In this document: piece after piece, positions 54,303 to 64,000 of the stretch | How positions within the stretch are numbered: position 1 is the stretch's first letter | How the letters are laid out: each line of letters starts with the position of its first letter | Source of the DNA: Candidatus Nanoarchaeia archaeon | GTDB taxonomy: Archaea > Nanobdellota > Nanobdellia > CSSed11-243R1 | DNA: 64,000 nt | NCBI GenBank assembly: GCA_028713895.1 | Contig: JAQTNH010000001.1 | Span: 822,610-886,609, forward strand | Reading direction: 5' to 3' | The notes under the pieces: model-generated | Database searches by the model: none | Told to the model about the DNA's origin: nothing | What the model saw: only the letters and a program-made list of their open reading frames with translations | Program-made: the position numbers and the translations under genes

Positions 54303-54386
54303 TGGGGAGTAAGGGATTCGAACCCTCGCAGAGACTAACTCACACGGTCCTTAGCCGTGCCCGTTTGACCGCTCCGGCAACTCCCC
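54303..54386 (-). tRNA. tRNA-Leu, type II; apparent anticodon AAG
   Basis: GGGGAGT/ACTCCCC acceptor, CACGG-CTAAGGA-CCGTG anticodon arm, long variable arm, GAGGG-TTCGAAT-CCCTT T arm, A73. Confidence 0.9.
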
Positions 54387-54476
54387 AAAAGCTTTTTCTT
54401 TTCCAAAGAAAAACCTTGGAAAAAGAAATGCCATTGATAGAATAAAGAACGAAGAATTATTTTATAAGCTTACCGT

Positions 54477-55256
54477 TTACTTGATAAGCTTATTGAATTC
54501 CTTAAGCTTGTCAGTCATTATTGAAATGGACTCCATAAGGATTTCTTTTGGCGACAATTGCCCCCAGGACTCCATTGTAACAATGAAATTTTCTGTTGAG
54601 CCGTTGACTGTGATTACTTCGGGAGATTTTTCCTGGCATGCCCTGCACAAATTGCAGGCTTCAAGGTTTGCCACCTTTACTGCGCCGTCCTTCACTTCAA
54701 GGACTTTTCGCGGGCATACTGCAGCTATTTCAGCCGCATCCTTGTGCTTTCCCGAGACTATCTTTATTTCAGGGTAGCCCTGGAATACCATGAGCCCTGT
54801 TGTCCATTTTGAATGCTCTTTTCCTGTGCCGAGAACTGCTGTGGCTGTCAATTTGAGCTCCTGGTTCTCTGCCAGTTTTACTATAGGAATATCCTCAATT
54901 ACCGGCTTTACTTTCGGGTCCTTTGACTTTAATTCGCCTGAGTAAACTATGCAGGGGCCTTTTGCGCTGAGCGTAAGTTTTGCCTGGCATGCATTGCACC
55001 CTTTGCCCTCGCATTTGCAGTCAGCTGGTTTCTTGTATGTTTTCAAATCAGTTGACAACGGGACAAGTCCGAGCCGCAGTGCAAGCATTTCGTCGTAAAG
55101 CACAGAGGAATTTTTTGTAAACGCCACTTCCTCGATTGCCATTGTGGGAACTTCTACTGTGGAAATTCTCCTTATTGTGTTTATAAAAGAAGGGGTTGTT
55201 CCCTCAATTAAGAATTTCATTTTGTTGTCTTCCTGGGACATGACATTAATCTTCAT
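54477..55256 (-). CDS. rpoD: RNA polymerase subunit D, Fe-S cluster type
   Basis: FLIEGTTPSFINTIRRISTVEVPTMAIEEV..CNLCRACQEKSPEVI. Confidence 0.95.
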   Translation of the reverse strand: MKINVMSQEDNKMKFLIEGTTPSFINTIRRISTVEVPTMAIEEVAFTKNSSVLYDEMLALRLGLVPLSTDLKTYKKPADCKCEGKGCNACQAKLTLSAKGPCIVYSGELKSKDPKVKPVIEDIPIVKLAENQELKLTATAVLGTGKEHSKWTTGLMVFQGYPEIKIVSGKHKDAAEIAAVCPRKVLEVKDGAVKVANLEACNLCRACQEKSPEVITVNGSTENFIVTMESWGQLSPKEILMESISIMTDKLKEFNKLIK

Positions 55257-55263
55257 TTTGGCA

Positions 55264-55764
55264 TCACATTCTTCGTCCGCGCTTTCCGCCTTTTCTTCGG
55301 CATCCGTCGTGCGGTACTGGAGTAACATCCTCGATAAATCCTATCTTCAGGCCTGCACGTGCAAGCGCTCTTATTGCTGGCTGTGCTCCAGGGCCTGGGT
55401 TCTTGTACTGTATCCCTCCGGGTGCGCGCACTTTTATGTGAACTCCGTTTATTCCCTTGTTAAGCAGTTCTTCTGCGACTTTCTTTGCTGCAAGCATTGC
55501 TGCGTTAGGGGATGAACCCAAACGGTCTGCCTTTACCTGCGAGCCTCCCGTGCATGTTGCAAGGGTTTCTGCGCCTGTTAAATCAGTAACATGGATTATT
55601 GTGTTGTTGTAACTTGCATAGATGTGAGCCACACCCCATTTCAATTTTCTCGGCTTGAACTCGGGTTTTGCCTGCGCTGCTGGTGCAGGAGCTTCAGCTG
55701 GTTTTGGCGCATGAGCTGGCTTTGCTTCAGCTTTCACTTCGAGCTTCTTTTCCTCGTCTGCCAT
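55264..55764 (-). CDS. rps11: Ribosomal protein uS11
   Basis: [80 protein letters not shown]. Confidence 0.97.
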   Translation of the reverse strand: MADEEKKLEVKAEAKPAHAPKPAEAPAPAAQAKPEFKPRKLKWGVAHIYASYNNTIIHVTDLTGAETLATCTGGSQVKADRLGSSPNAAMLAAKKVAEELLNKGINGVHIKVRAPGGIQYKNPGPGAQPAIRALARAGLKIGFIEDVTPVPHDGCRRKGGKRGRRM

Positions 55765-55766
55765 GT

Positions 55767-56426
55767 TTATGCCACCTCCAGCTTTTCTATTTCTTCAATT
55801 TCTGCCTTGCTTATTCCGAGAACTTCTTCCTCTTTTTTCTTCTTTTCGTCTTCGCGCGCCTTTCTCATCTTTTCTTCAAGGACTTCCTTCTTGTCCCTGC
55901 GCTCGCGCTTTTCGCGCCCGGCTACCCGCTCAGCATGGGCTTCATTGACCATTGCAGAGCTTCCTGAGAATGAAACCAAATTTTCGTCAGAGAATTTTAC
56001 GAGCATTGACGGCGAAGTTACCTTGTTTTCCCCGACATTTATGTGCCCGTGAGTTATGAACTGTCGCGCCTGCTTCACTGTGTTTGCAAGCCTTTTTTTC
56101 AGGACAATTGTCTGAAGCCTTCGGTCCATTATATCCTTGATTGTGAGCCCAAGAACATTTTCAAGGCGTGCGTCTTCCTTTACAAGCCCGAGCGAGATAA
56201 GGCGGTTCAGCAACTGCTTTCGCTCTATTGCCGCCTGGTTGCTTGTTAATGGAATAAGTTTCCTTGCCTGCCCTCGGAAATTCCTGAGAATAGAAGTCAT
56301 TTTCCAGAGTTCTTTCTTGTTTTTGTAGCCGTATTCGTGCTTCAGCTGCGCTTCTTCTTTAATCCTTTCCATCTGCCAGAGATGGCTAGGGCCTGAATAC
56401 TTCTTTCTTAATTTTGCTCTTACCAT
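55767..56426 (-). CDS. rps4: Ribosomal protein uS4
   Basis: [50 protein letters not shown]. Confidence 0.97.
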   Translation of the reverse strand: MVRAKLRKKYSGPSHLWQMERIKEEAQLKHEYGYKNKKELWKMTSILRNFRGQARKLIPLTSNQAAIERKQLLNRLISLGLVKEDARLENVLGLTIKDIMDRRLQTIVLKKRLANTVKQARQFITHGHINVGENKVTSPSMLVKFSDENLVSFSGSSAMVNEAHAERVAGREKRERRDKKEVLEEKMRKAREDEKKKKEEEVLGISKAEIEEIEKLEVA

Positions 56427-56432
56427 TTAAAG

Positions 56433-57017
56433 TCACTTTTCTTCTGATTTTTGTGGAACCAACTTCTTCTTGATGACTCCAACCGAGGTACCGACTCTTC
56501 CTCTCACGTTTGCCCCGCGTGATCGAGTCCTTTGACCGCGGACCTTGTAGTTATAAATGTGGCGTACGCCCTTATAACACTTAATTTTTTTAAGATTCTC
56601 GATGTCTGTCCTGTTTGACAGTCTCAAATCTGAAGACAATAAATGATAATCCTTCCCGCTTATCGGGTCTTTCTGCTTGTTGTAAAGCCATGTGGGAATG
56701 TTATATTTTGACGGGTTTGACAGTGCATCCTTTACTTTTTCTATTTCTTCGTCTGTAAAATTTGCAAACTGTTTGTTTTCGAATCCGAGCACTTTTCTTA
56801 TTGCCCGTGCGTATGACCAGCTTATTCCCTTTATCCTTGTAAGCGCATGCTCGAGCTTTTTGTTTCCCTCTATGTCGCTCTCTGCAATACGTATGATTTT
56901 TACCTCTGCCATAGACTTGGGCTTAGCTGCCTGCGGTGGCAGTACTTTTTTCCTTTCGCCCTTTTCTGATTTTTGGGGTTTTTCAGATTGTTTTTCCCCT
57001 TTTTTATCGTCTGGCAT
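56433..57017 (-). CDS. rps13: Ribosomal protein uS13
   Basis: IIRIAESDIEGNKKLEHALTRIKGISWSYARAI..YKGVRHIYNYKVRGQRTRSRGANVRGRVGTSVGVIKKK. Confidence 0.97.
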   Translation of the reverse strand: MPDDKKGEKQSEKPQKSEKGERKKVLPPQAAKPKSMAEVKIIRIAESDIEGNKKLEHALTRIKGISWSYARAIRKVLGFENKQFANFTDEEIEKVKDALSNPSKYNIPTWLYNKQKDPISGKDYHLLSSDLRLSNRTDIENLKKIKCYKGVRHIYNYKVRGQRTRSRGANVRGRVGTSVGVIKKKLVPQKSEEK

Positions 57018-57090
57018 GGTTTCACAAAAAAATCAAGGGTTTATAAAACTAACTGTCACAAAATAATGATAAAATAAAAGAAAAATTGGC

Positions 57091-60000
57091 TTATCGCCAT
57101 TCAATTTTCCAGGCTTGGTCGTCTTTTTTTGGAGCTTCGGGCTTTTTCTCTTCTGGCTTTGGCGCAACTGCCTTGGGTGCTTCAGGTTTTGGCGCTTCCT
57201 TCACTGCAGGCTTTGCTGCCGGCTTTCCGTTAGCTGCCCCGCCTTTGCCTTTTTTCTTGAATCCAACAAACAAGTCTGCTATCTGTCGCCTTCCCAAATA
57301 AGATGCGAGCATTATGCTTGCTGCAATAAGCAGCCATCCAAGGTTGCCCATAACAAAAGGCCCTACAGTTTCAATGAAGAAACCTGTCAATGGGTTTCCG
57401 CCATTTGCAATCTCGTTTGGAGTAAGTGCAAGTATTGAAGCACAGATGTTTCCTGCGGTTGCATAATCCCCCTCACTTATTTTTGTACGGGCATATGCGA
57501 GTGAGTCCTCTACATCTGAGGTATTCGTTCCCTGCTCCTTGATTGTGTTAATATACTCTTCTGCTGAATTGCATGCCTGGGATGCCTCAATTTTTGCAAT
57601 ATAATCCGCAACATTTGTTACATCCAGTGTGATTATTCCGCCCTCAGAATACTTGTCATTGCCTATCCTGAGATTTATCCTGTAAATGCCTGTATCAAGC
57701 GAGACTGGTGATATCAGCAGTTCAAGAGTCCCTTCTTCGCCAGGGATAAGATTTATTCCTGTCGGGTCTGTATAATATTCCCCGTCCTTGATGTCGTATG
57801 TCTTGATTACGATATTGTTAAGAACGTCCTCTCCGGTGTTGTTTATCTTGATTATGAAACTGATTGTTTCGTTTGATACGACTTCACCTTTAGGGGGTTC
57901 GATTGTGAATTCTAGGTCAAGATTCTTTGGAGTCTCGTTTGTGCCTGGTTTTCCGCCAGCTCCGCCTCCGCCGCTGCCACCGCCCCCGCTTTCATAATAC
58001 AGGAAGAATGATACCGTATCATTATAGCCCATATTTCCAGCGAAATCAACTGCAGTTATGTTTAATGTAGTATCATCATTTCCAACCGTGTTTGTAGCAG
58101 ATATAGTCCCTGTGCATTTGCCGGTTGTTTTATCGTAATCAATTGTATCTGTGAAGAACCCGTCCAGGTATACATTACAGAAATCAACTCCGGATTCGTA
58201 GTCGGTTACGTTTGCATCTATGTATATCGCTGTTCGTGAAACATTTGAGTCCTGAACTGGTGAAAGTATCAAAACAACAGGAGGTGTCCTGTCTATCTGC
58301 ACTGTAACATTTTCAGTGTCATTATAATTTCCAGCCAAATCTGTTGCATTTACGACTATTGTAACATTTTCCTGCCCCACCCCAATTAAGTCTGTTATGT
58401 CCCCGATAAAGTAATCTGCACCTGCGCCAAGGAGTTCTGTCCAGTTGCCTGTTACTGATTCGTTGGTTGTGTTTATCCATCTGGCATAAACTTTGTCCAG
58501 ATTTTCATCAGTTGCAGTAACATTCACAAAAATTCTGTTGCCGAACCATTCACTTGTGTTTGGCGCATTGATTATTACGACAGGTATTATGTCATCGATT
58601 GTGATGTTTATCTCAGTTGAATCATTAAATCCTGGCCTTGTTATGTTGTTATTTATATTGTTCCAGGTATCATTTGCCCAGACATTAATTGTAGCATTGC
58701 CAACCCACCCTGTTGTGTTTATTTCAAGGTAGCCGGTGTCTACGCCTGTGTATGCTGTGCTTCCATTGCTAACCCATCCTGTTGAATTTGTTGCATTCCA
58801 GTAGCCTGAGCTAAGATTGCTCATAGCATCTATAAGTGTGAAATTAAGTATTGTGCCTGACCTGATTATTGTTGACTCTGTAAACTCTATTGCAGGGCCT
58901 ATCGCATCAGCATACCAAGTCACATTTGCATATGCGGTCTGGTTCCATTCGTCCTCGCATTTTACAAAATATGTGTGATTACCATCTGCAAGCACAGGTG
59001 TTGTTGCGTTGTAATGTGTCGCATTAATCTGCGTCATGTTTGTGCTTATGTCTGCAGAATCATTGCTGAAATAACACACAGTACTGTTGTAGCTGGTGTT
59101 AGATAACAATAAAGCTGAAGGACCCATAACGGATCCTTCAGCAGGTGAGGTGATTGTAACTTCTAAAACAGGAGCAACTACCTGGATTATTGTGTAATTG
59201 CTTGCATTTATCGCATTGCTGTTGTCTGAATCAAACGCTGTAACGTTTGTTGTAAGTGTGTCACTAAGAGTAGAATAAGGTGACCTTACAGTGAAATTTG
59301 CTGTTCCGTAATCTGTTCCATTTATTGTTCCTATTATTATAGGTGTAGTTGTCAAGATTGTGGAATAAATTGCTGTAAGGTTAACCGTAACATTGTCTGC
59401 TGCAACATCTCCAAGATTTGTCACTTTTACCGTTGCATTATAGTTTTCCCCAAAATATGAGTACGGTGCGTGCGGCAAATCAGTTGTGATTGCAGCGATT
59501 ATGTTAGCATGCATTTGTAAAGTTCTGTTTGTATCTGTATATATCTGAGTAAGACCGGTTATTGTTACATTTGTTAGATTTGTAACAAACCCGTCCTTGA
59601 TTATAATAATATTCAAATCACAGGTTGAATTTCCGCTTGTAATCTGCAGGTTATTGCCCAGTATAAAGTAGCCTGTTGAATCTGTGGTTGTGGTTGTCTG
59701 ATTTGAAGGGTTAATAGCACAATAGTTTGGAGGTATTGTACTTGGTGTGTAATTTGCAGTTCCAAGTATTACTGTGGCATTCTCAATTGGAATGCCTCCA
59801 TTTGGACGTGTAACATAACCCGAAACATTAACGCCTGAGTATGAAAATCCTGCCGCTGCCATTGTACCAAAGTTAGAACCGCTGTGTTCTGCTGAGGAAT
59901 CATCTGTAATAATATAATTGTAATCCTGTTCAATAGGAGTTTCTATTTCTGGTGAGGTAATCTCAATAAAAGAACCCAATTCAATGTTGTCTTCCTGTAT

Positions 60001-60108
60001 CTGCCTTTCTTTTGTGATGGCCATAGCTGGATTCAAAAGACTTGAACATATTAAAATCAATAATGCAATAACAGAACAAATCTTTTTTAAATTCATCTTA
60101 GCCCTCAC
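57091..60108 (-). CDS. Large surface protein with repeated Ig-like domains, C-terminal TM and charged cytoplasmic tail
   Basis: Signal peptide, repeats such as VQIDRTPPVVLILSP, many N-x-S/T sequons, TM WLLIAASIMLASYLG, Pro/Lys/Ala-rich tail. Confidence 0.85.
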   Translation of the reverse strand: MRAKMNLKKICSVIALLILICSSLLNPAMAITKERQIQEDNIELGSFIEITSPEIETPIEQDYNYIITDDSSAEHSGSNFGTMAAAGFSYSGVNVSGYVTRPNGGIPIENATVILGTANYTPSTIPPNYCAINPSNQTTTTTDSTGYFILGNNLQITSGNSTCDLNIIIIKDGFVTNLTNVTITGLTQIYTDTNRTLQMHANIIAAITTDLPHAPYSYFGENYNATVKVTNLGDVAADNVTVNLTAIYSTILTTTPIIIGTINGTDYGTANFTVRSPYSTLSDTLTTNVTAFDSDNSNAINASNYTIIQVVAPVLEVTITSPAEGSVMGPSALLLSNTSYNSTVCYFSNDSADISTNMTQINATHYNATTPVLADGNHTYFVKCEDEWNQTAYANVTWYADAIGPAIEFTESTIIRSGTILNFTLIDAMSNLSSGYWNATNSTGWVSNGSTAYTGVDTGYLEINTTGWVGNATINVWANDTWNNINNNITRPGFNDSTEINITIDDIIPVVIINAPNTSEWFGNRIFVNVTATDENLDKVYARWINTTNESVTGNWTELLGAGADYFIGDITDLIGVGQENVTIVVNATDLAGNYNDTENVTVQIDRTPPVVLILSPVQDSNVSRTAIYIDANVTDYESGVDFCNVYLDGFFTDTIDYDKTTGKCTGTISATNTVGNDDTTLNITAVDFAGNMGYNDTVSFFLYYESGGGGSGGGGAGGKPGTNETPKNLDLEFTIEPPKGEVVSNETISFIIKINNTGEDVLNNIVIKTYDIKDGEYYTDPTGINLIPGEEGTLELLISPVSLDTGIYRINLRIGNDKYSEGGIITLDVTNVADYIAKIEASQACNSAEEYINTIKEQGTNTSDVEDSLAYARTKISEGDYATAGNICASILALTPNEIANGGNPLTGFFIETVGPFVMGNLGWLLIAASIMLASYLGRRQIADLFVGFKKKGKGGAANGKPAAKPAVKEAPKPEAPKAVAPKPEEKKPEAPKKDDQAWKIEWR

Positions 60109-60116
60109 CCTCTGTT

Positions 60117-62279
60117 TTATTGTTTAAACTTGCTTTTCCACTCAACTGGTTCTTTAATCATCTGAGTGTACAATTCTGGAGGAACATCATTGCTTGCAAT
60201 GATTTCATCCTGTTTCTGGATTATTTGGTTCAATTTTTGGTTTGTTTCGTCGTCTTCGTACCTTATTGTGGTTCCTTTGTATATCTGGTTTTCTGCCTGG
60301 TTGAATGTATTAGCCAGTCGTCTTTTCTTTCCACCAACTCTATAAGCGTCAATTGCAATTCCACTAAGCAGAGCAGTAGTTGCGCCTGTTATTATTCCAA
60401 CAATGCCTGTTGGCTGAACTCCTAATGGAACGTACTGGTCAACCGTTACTGTTCCCGGAACACCTATTCTTTTTTGTGTAGTCACCTGGAAAACATGGTT
60501 GTTTACTGCTGCGTTTGTGAAATATGCTGTTGTGTTTGTCTTGGCATCCTTCTTTTCATTTAACTGGACTCCAAGCCTCAATGCTGCATCTACTCCAAGC
60601 TGCAAGGCATATTCAATCCTGTCATCCTTAACTGCAGTTCCTGTGCTTTGCCCGTTTAGTGTTGAGTAAAGTGTCTGGTTCAACTGGTGCACAAGCTCTT
60701 GCTTGTAGTTTGTAGACGATGTCAATACATCATTTAATGTATATGTGTTATTGTTCCACATGCCGTCTTTTAAGTGATAATTCATTGTCGGGATTCCCTG
60801 GAAATATGCATCTCCTGCGAGCCCCATCCTCATGTATGAGTCCATAACGTCAAGCATGAACAATTTGAAATCATTGCTCATATGCTGGCTGTCAAGCTGT
60901 CCATTATACCAAAGGTTAATCTCTGAGCTTACCATGCTTCCGCTAAGTGTTGCGTTGAAACCGTGTCCTGCAACCAAACCGCCAACATCAGCTGACAAGT
61001 CGATTATGTCCATATCTCCCCTTGCTGTGAAGTTTGAGATTTGGCAGTCTAAATCTGCTGTAATGTTTGCGTCTGAGACCCTAAGTGTAATTTCAGCTGT
61101 GTTATTAAGAATGTCATCCCAGTTAACTGTATTTCTTTGTGTGAAAGAAACATTTCCGTTTCCATACTCAATTGTTCCAGTCCCGTTGATATCTCCATTT
61201 TCAAGCAGCTTGCGGAATTCGCTTGCGCTCAAGGTTATTGTTGAGTTTGTAACATGTGCATTGTCCAAATGTCCGTTGAAGTCTCCGGTCGCATCTGTGA
61301 TGTTTGTGTATCCGCTTCCCTGTCCATTTGTTACTCTTCCTGCGAATGTTGTGTTGTCTTCAAATCCATCTGCAGTTACATCACGGAGCTCGAATGTCAA
61401 TGAGCTGTTGTTTTCATTATGCATTGTGATGTTTGTTGCATCGTTTGTATGAACAATCCTGTTAATGAAGTTGTTTCGTACAAGGTTGTATGCGCTTGCG
61501 TTATTCATTATATCACTTTTTGCGTATACTTTTGTAAAATTAAGCGTTACATTAGACACATCAATGTCTCCATCGAAATCCCTTGACAAATCAAAGAATT
61601 TCTGGTCCTGATAAGTTGCTGTGTTGTTCAAACTCTGATTTATCCATGAATCAACATTTGCTTTTGATGTAATATTATTTATCAGCTGTTGTGTGTTTGA
61701 TGTGTTTACAATTTCAGTGAGGGTTGAGTAATAATCTGTGCCTCCAAATGTATCGGTTCCACCCAAAATTGTTGTATTTGTATTAAGATCAATTATGCTT
61801 GTTATGTTCAAGTCATTTGTTAAGCTTGCAGTGCATGCAAGTGTTGCCAAATCATCAAATGTGTAGGTTGTAGTCTCGTTTTCCCATACAGCAGATGCAT
61901 TGTTCTGGATTACAGGCACCTGTTTGACCATTTCGCGCTCATAAGACCAAATGTCTTTTGCCTTGAAACCATCAACATCTTTGTCGCTGTTGTGTTCATT
62001 TTCAAAAAGAGCATAACTTGTTGCTGTCAAGAATCCCATTCCAACTCCAATTCCCAGTGCTTTGAGAACAAGACTTGTGTGATAGTCATTAAAATCGCTG
62101 CCCCTGAACATATTAATCAGTGCGTCGATTTCATCATTTCTGTTGTAATTATCCTGTTTTGCTATGTACAGTGCAGACTTAGTATCATTATCCTTCTGAA
62201 TAAGTGCATGTCTAGACTTTGAAATGCTAGCTGCTTTACTTGCCTGTATTGTTTCACTTTTTCTTTTTTGTTTTGTCAT
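60117..62279 (-). CDS. ORFan two-TM protein with large sequon-rich ectodomain
   Basis: TM near residues 75-95 and near C-terminus; about 500 aa Asn/Thr-rich region between. Confidence 0.75.
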   Translation of the reverse strand: MTKQKRKSETIQASKAASISKSRHALIQKDNDTKSALYIAKQDNYNRNDEIDALINMFRGSDFNDYHTSLVLKALGIGVGMGFLTATSYALFENEHNSDKDVDGFKAKDIWSYEREMVKQVPVIQNNASAVWENETTTYTFDDLATLACTASLTNDLNITSIIDLNTNTTILGGTDTFGGTDYYSTLTEIVNTSNTQQLINNITSKANVDSWINQSLNNTATYQDQKFFDLSRDFDGDIDVSNVTLNFTKVYAKSDIMNNASAYNLVRNNFINRIVHTNDATNITMHNENNSSLTFELRDVTADGFEDNTTFAGRVTNGQGSGYTNITDATGDFNGHLDNAHVTNSTITLSASEFRKLLENGDINGTGTIEYGNGNVSFTQRNTVNWDDILNNTAEITLRVSDANITADLDCQISNFTARGDMDIIDLSADVGGLVAGHGFNATLSGSMVSSEINLWYNGQLDSQHMSNDFKLFMLDVMDSYMRMGLAGDAYFQGIPTMNYHLKDGMWNNNTYTLNDVLTSSTNYKQELVHQLNQTLYSTLNGQSTGTAVKDDRIEYALQLGVDAALRLGVQLNEKKDAKTNTTAYFTNAAVNNHVFQVTTQKRIGVPGTVTVDQYVPLGVQPTGIVGIITGATTALLSGIAIDAYRVGGKKRRLANTFNQAENQIYKGTTIRYEDDETNQKLNQIIQKQDEIIASNDVPPELYTQMIKEPVEWKSKFKQ

Positions 62280-62301
62280 TATGTTACACCCCTATTACTC
62301 A

Positions 62302-63756
62302 CTACGAAGTAGTGTTTTTAACTAGTTCACCATTTAAATAGTTTTCTCTTTTGAGTAGTACATCCCCCACACCATTTAATTTATGCTCATGACTGCCCAA
62401 AACAGATTTTTTTATTTTATTCAACTTTTTGATTAGATCTTTGCCTTTGATATCCTTGGCTAGAAGTTCATCAATGTCCTTCTTTCGGTATTCTTTTAAC
62501 AGGGTTACGATATAATCCTGTTTGATGTCGTGATTAGGCTTGTGAAAAATGTCGCTTTCAGGAGACTCTATTTTTTCCTTGAAAACATATGCTGCAAGAT
62601 GTGACAAGAACTCGTTTATCACAACCTGTTCATTGTCTGTTGCGTTTTTCATTACACCCTGTATTGCAATATTGTTATTATATTTGAAATAGTTCTTAGC
62701 TGCGGGGTTTATCTTGAACCCTGAAGAATGCCCCTTCTTTTTTTCAGTTCTAATGTACATTTTACCGTCTTTCTCGACATACGAATAAGTAGTAAACTCC
62801 TTATTGCCACGAACGCCCTGTCTTGCCGCTGTGAATAACTCATTCATGAGCTCCTGTCGTGACGGATCTATTCTGTACTCTTTGTTTACAATTTCTTGTA
62901 TCTCTCTTATTTTTTGAATAGCATGTTTCCTGCCTGTACGTATCCTGTTCTTTTCCTGTTCGTATATCATCGTTCTTTTTGCAAGTCTTTTGTTCTGAAT
63001 AAGCGCAGGTAACTGGATTTTGTTAAGCTCATCAACAGCATAATTAAACGCTTCGTTAGTATCATATCTAAGCGAATTTATGAGACTGTTCTCTTTGTTA
63101 TGCAGTTCGTTAATCATGCGTTTGTGCCCTTCTATGATTGTTTCGAATACAGAAGCGACAGATTCGTCCTTCAATTTTTCGAAAAGAGTCTCATCGTTCT
63201 GTGATTTAATCCTTGAAGTGACCTCGGTTTTGAGCAGAGCACTGTATGTTTTGAAAAATTTTGAAATAAGCGGATCTTCATTAAAATCTGGTTTTGTAGC
63301 ATAAACAGGCATTTCAACAGGCCCATTCCACTGTTTTAATTGATTGGTTCCAGGATCATAAAATAAAAGTATTGGCTCGCCTTGGTTATCCCTACTGTAT
63401 CCAAGTGCAGGCAATTTTTCCAATTTGCCATGGTTTCTGTCTTTTTCCTTAGAATTTGCAGATTTGAGTATGGACGTTGCAGTCTTTTTAATATTAGCCT
63501 TAAGGTTTGGTTCAGAGACGTGTTCATCAGAAATTTTGTCTACAGACACCATGCCTCGTGCTATATAGTTATTCAGGTTCTTTCTCATTGAACCAATTAT
63601 AAAAGCCCCATAATCTATACCGCTTTCTTTTAATTCATTAGGCAGCTTTGAGTAATCGTATAGAACAGTATCCAGTGTAAATTTATACGCTTCGTTTTGA
63701 AGATTGAGTGGTCTAGTATATAATGGAAACATTTTTTTTATCATTTCAACAGACAT
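62302..63756 (-). CDS. ORFan charged protein, about 484 aa
   Basis: ATG at 63756 (MSVEMIKKMF) preceded by SD ggttgggtgaac; listed start MGEH is a TTG codon. Confidence 0.7.
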   Translation of the reverse strand: MSVEMIKKMFPLYTRPLNLQNEAYKFTLDTVLYDYSKLPNELKESGIDYGAFIIGSMRKNLNNYIARGMVSVDKISDEHVSEPNLKANIKKTATSILKSANSKEKDRNHGKLEKLPALGYSRDNQGEPILLFYDPGTNQLKQWNGPVEMPVYATKPDFNEDPLISKFFKTYSALLKTEVTSRIKSQNDETLFEKLKDESVASVFETIIEGHKRMINELHNKENSLINSLRYDTNEAFNYAVDELNKIQLPALIQNKRLAKRTMIYEQEKNRIRTGRKHAIQKIREIQEIVNKEYRIDPSRQELMNELFTAARQGVRGNKEFTTYSYVEKDGKMYIRTEKKKGHSSGFKINPAAKNYFKYNNNIAIQGVMKNATDNEQVVINEFLSHLAAYVFKEKIESPESDIFHKPNHDIKQDYIVTLLKEYRKKDIDELLAKDIKGKDLIKKLNKIKKSVLGSHEHKLNGVGDVLLKRENYLNGELVKNTTS

Positions 63757-64000
63757 ATGTTCACCCAACCTTATTTGTCATTACTGTATAGTAATAATAC
63801 CTATGTCAACCAGACTATTTAAACGTTTCGTTTTATGCTATAACTGTGATTAAACTGATGCCCCTTTCGATTTAGGAACTATTTGTTGTAATATATAGCT
63901 TTTGGTATATACTTAAATTCCCAAGCTCTGTAATTAACAGCTTTAAAGCGCGTATAATGGGAATTTAGAAGGCATTATAAACTCCGATATATCGTAATTA

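Noticed and set aside
1-64000. CRISPR arrays, rRNA genes, insertion sequences
   Set aside because: No regularly spaced repeats, rRNA-like stretches, transposase motifs or cas-like proteins were seen on reading both strands.

Overview
Archaeal chromosome segment, possibly from a reduced DPANN-type lineage (the lineage is inferred from gene content, not tested). Core genes: the S13-S4-S11-RpoD // L18e-L13-S9-RpoN ribosomal operon, eL43, RpoP, prefoldin beta, SepF, ZPR1, ABCE1, YchF-type GTPase, Orc1/Cdc6, Trm1, an 8-oxoG glycosylase and a split threonyl-tRNA synthetase. These are mixed with many ORFan genes, large Ig-like surface proteins and toxin-antitoxin/nucleotidyltransferase modules. Main observations: (1) a 5'-leader motif GGKTGGGGTTCT, placed where transcripts should begin (about 25-30 nt after a TATA box), in front of five unrelated ORFan/accessory genes, three of them in an accessory island that interrupts the ribosomal-protein operon next to tRNA-Leu; (2) a second promoter family in which a short palindrome (ACTAY..RTAGT type) sits at the predicted transcription start of several ORFan genes; (3) a tRNA-Pro(UGG) whose acceptor stem is restored only by removing a 27-nt intron between positions 3 and 4, with a bulge-helix-bulge of ideal geometry; (4) a two-copy hairpin element with conserved flanks and covarying stem; (5) an amino-acid permease-methyltransferase fusion; (6) a split ThrRS with the editing domain encoded downstream; (7) a possible multi-helix structured RNA and 9-bp tandem repeats near orc1/cdc6. 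No CRISPR array, rRNA or transposase was seen. All calls were made by eye; no database search was run.
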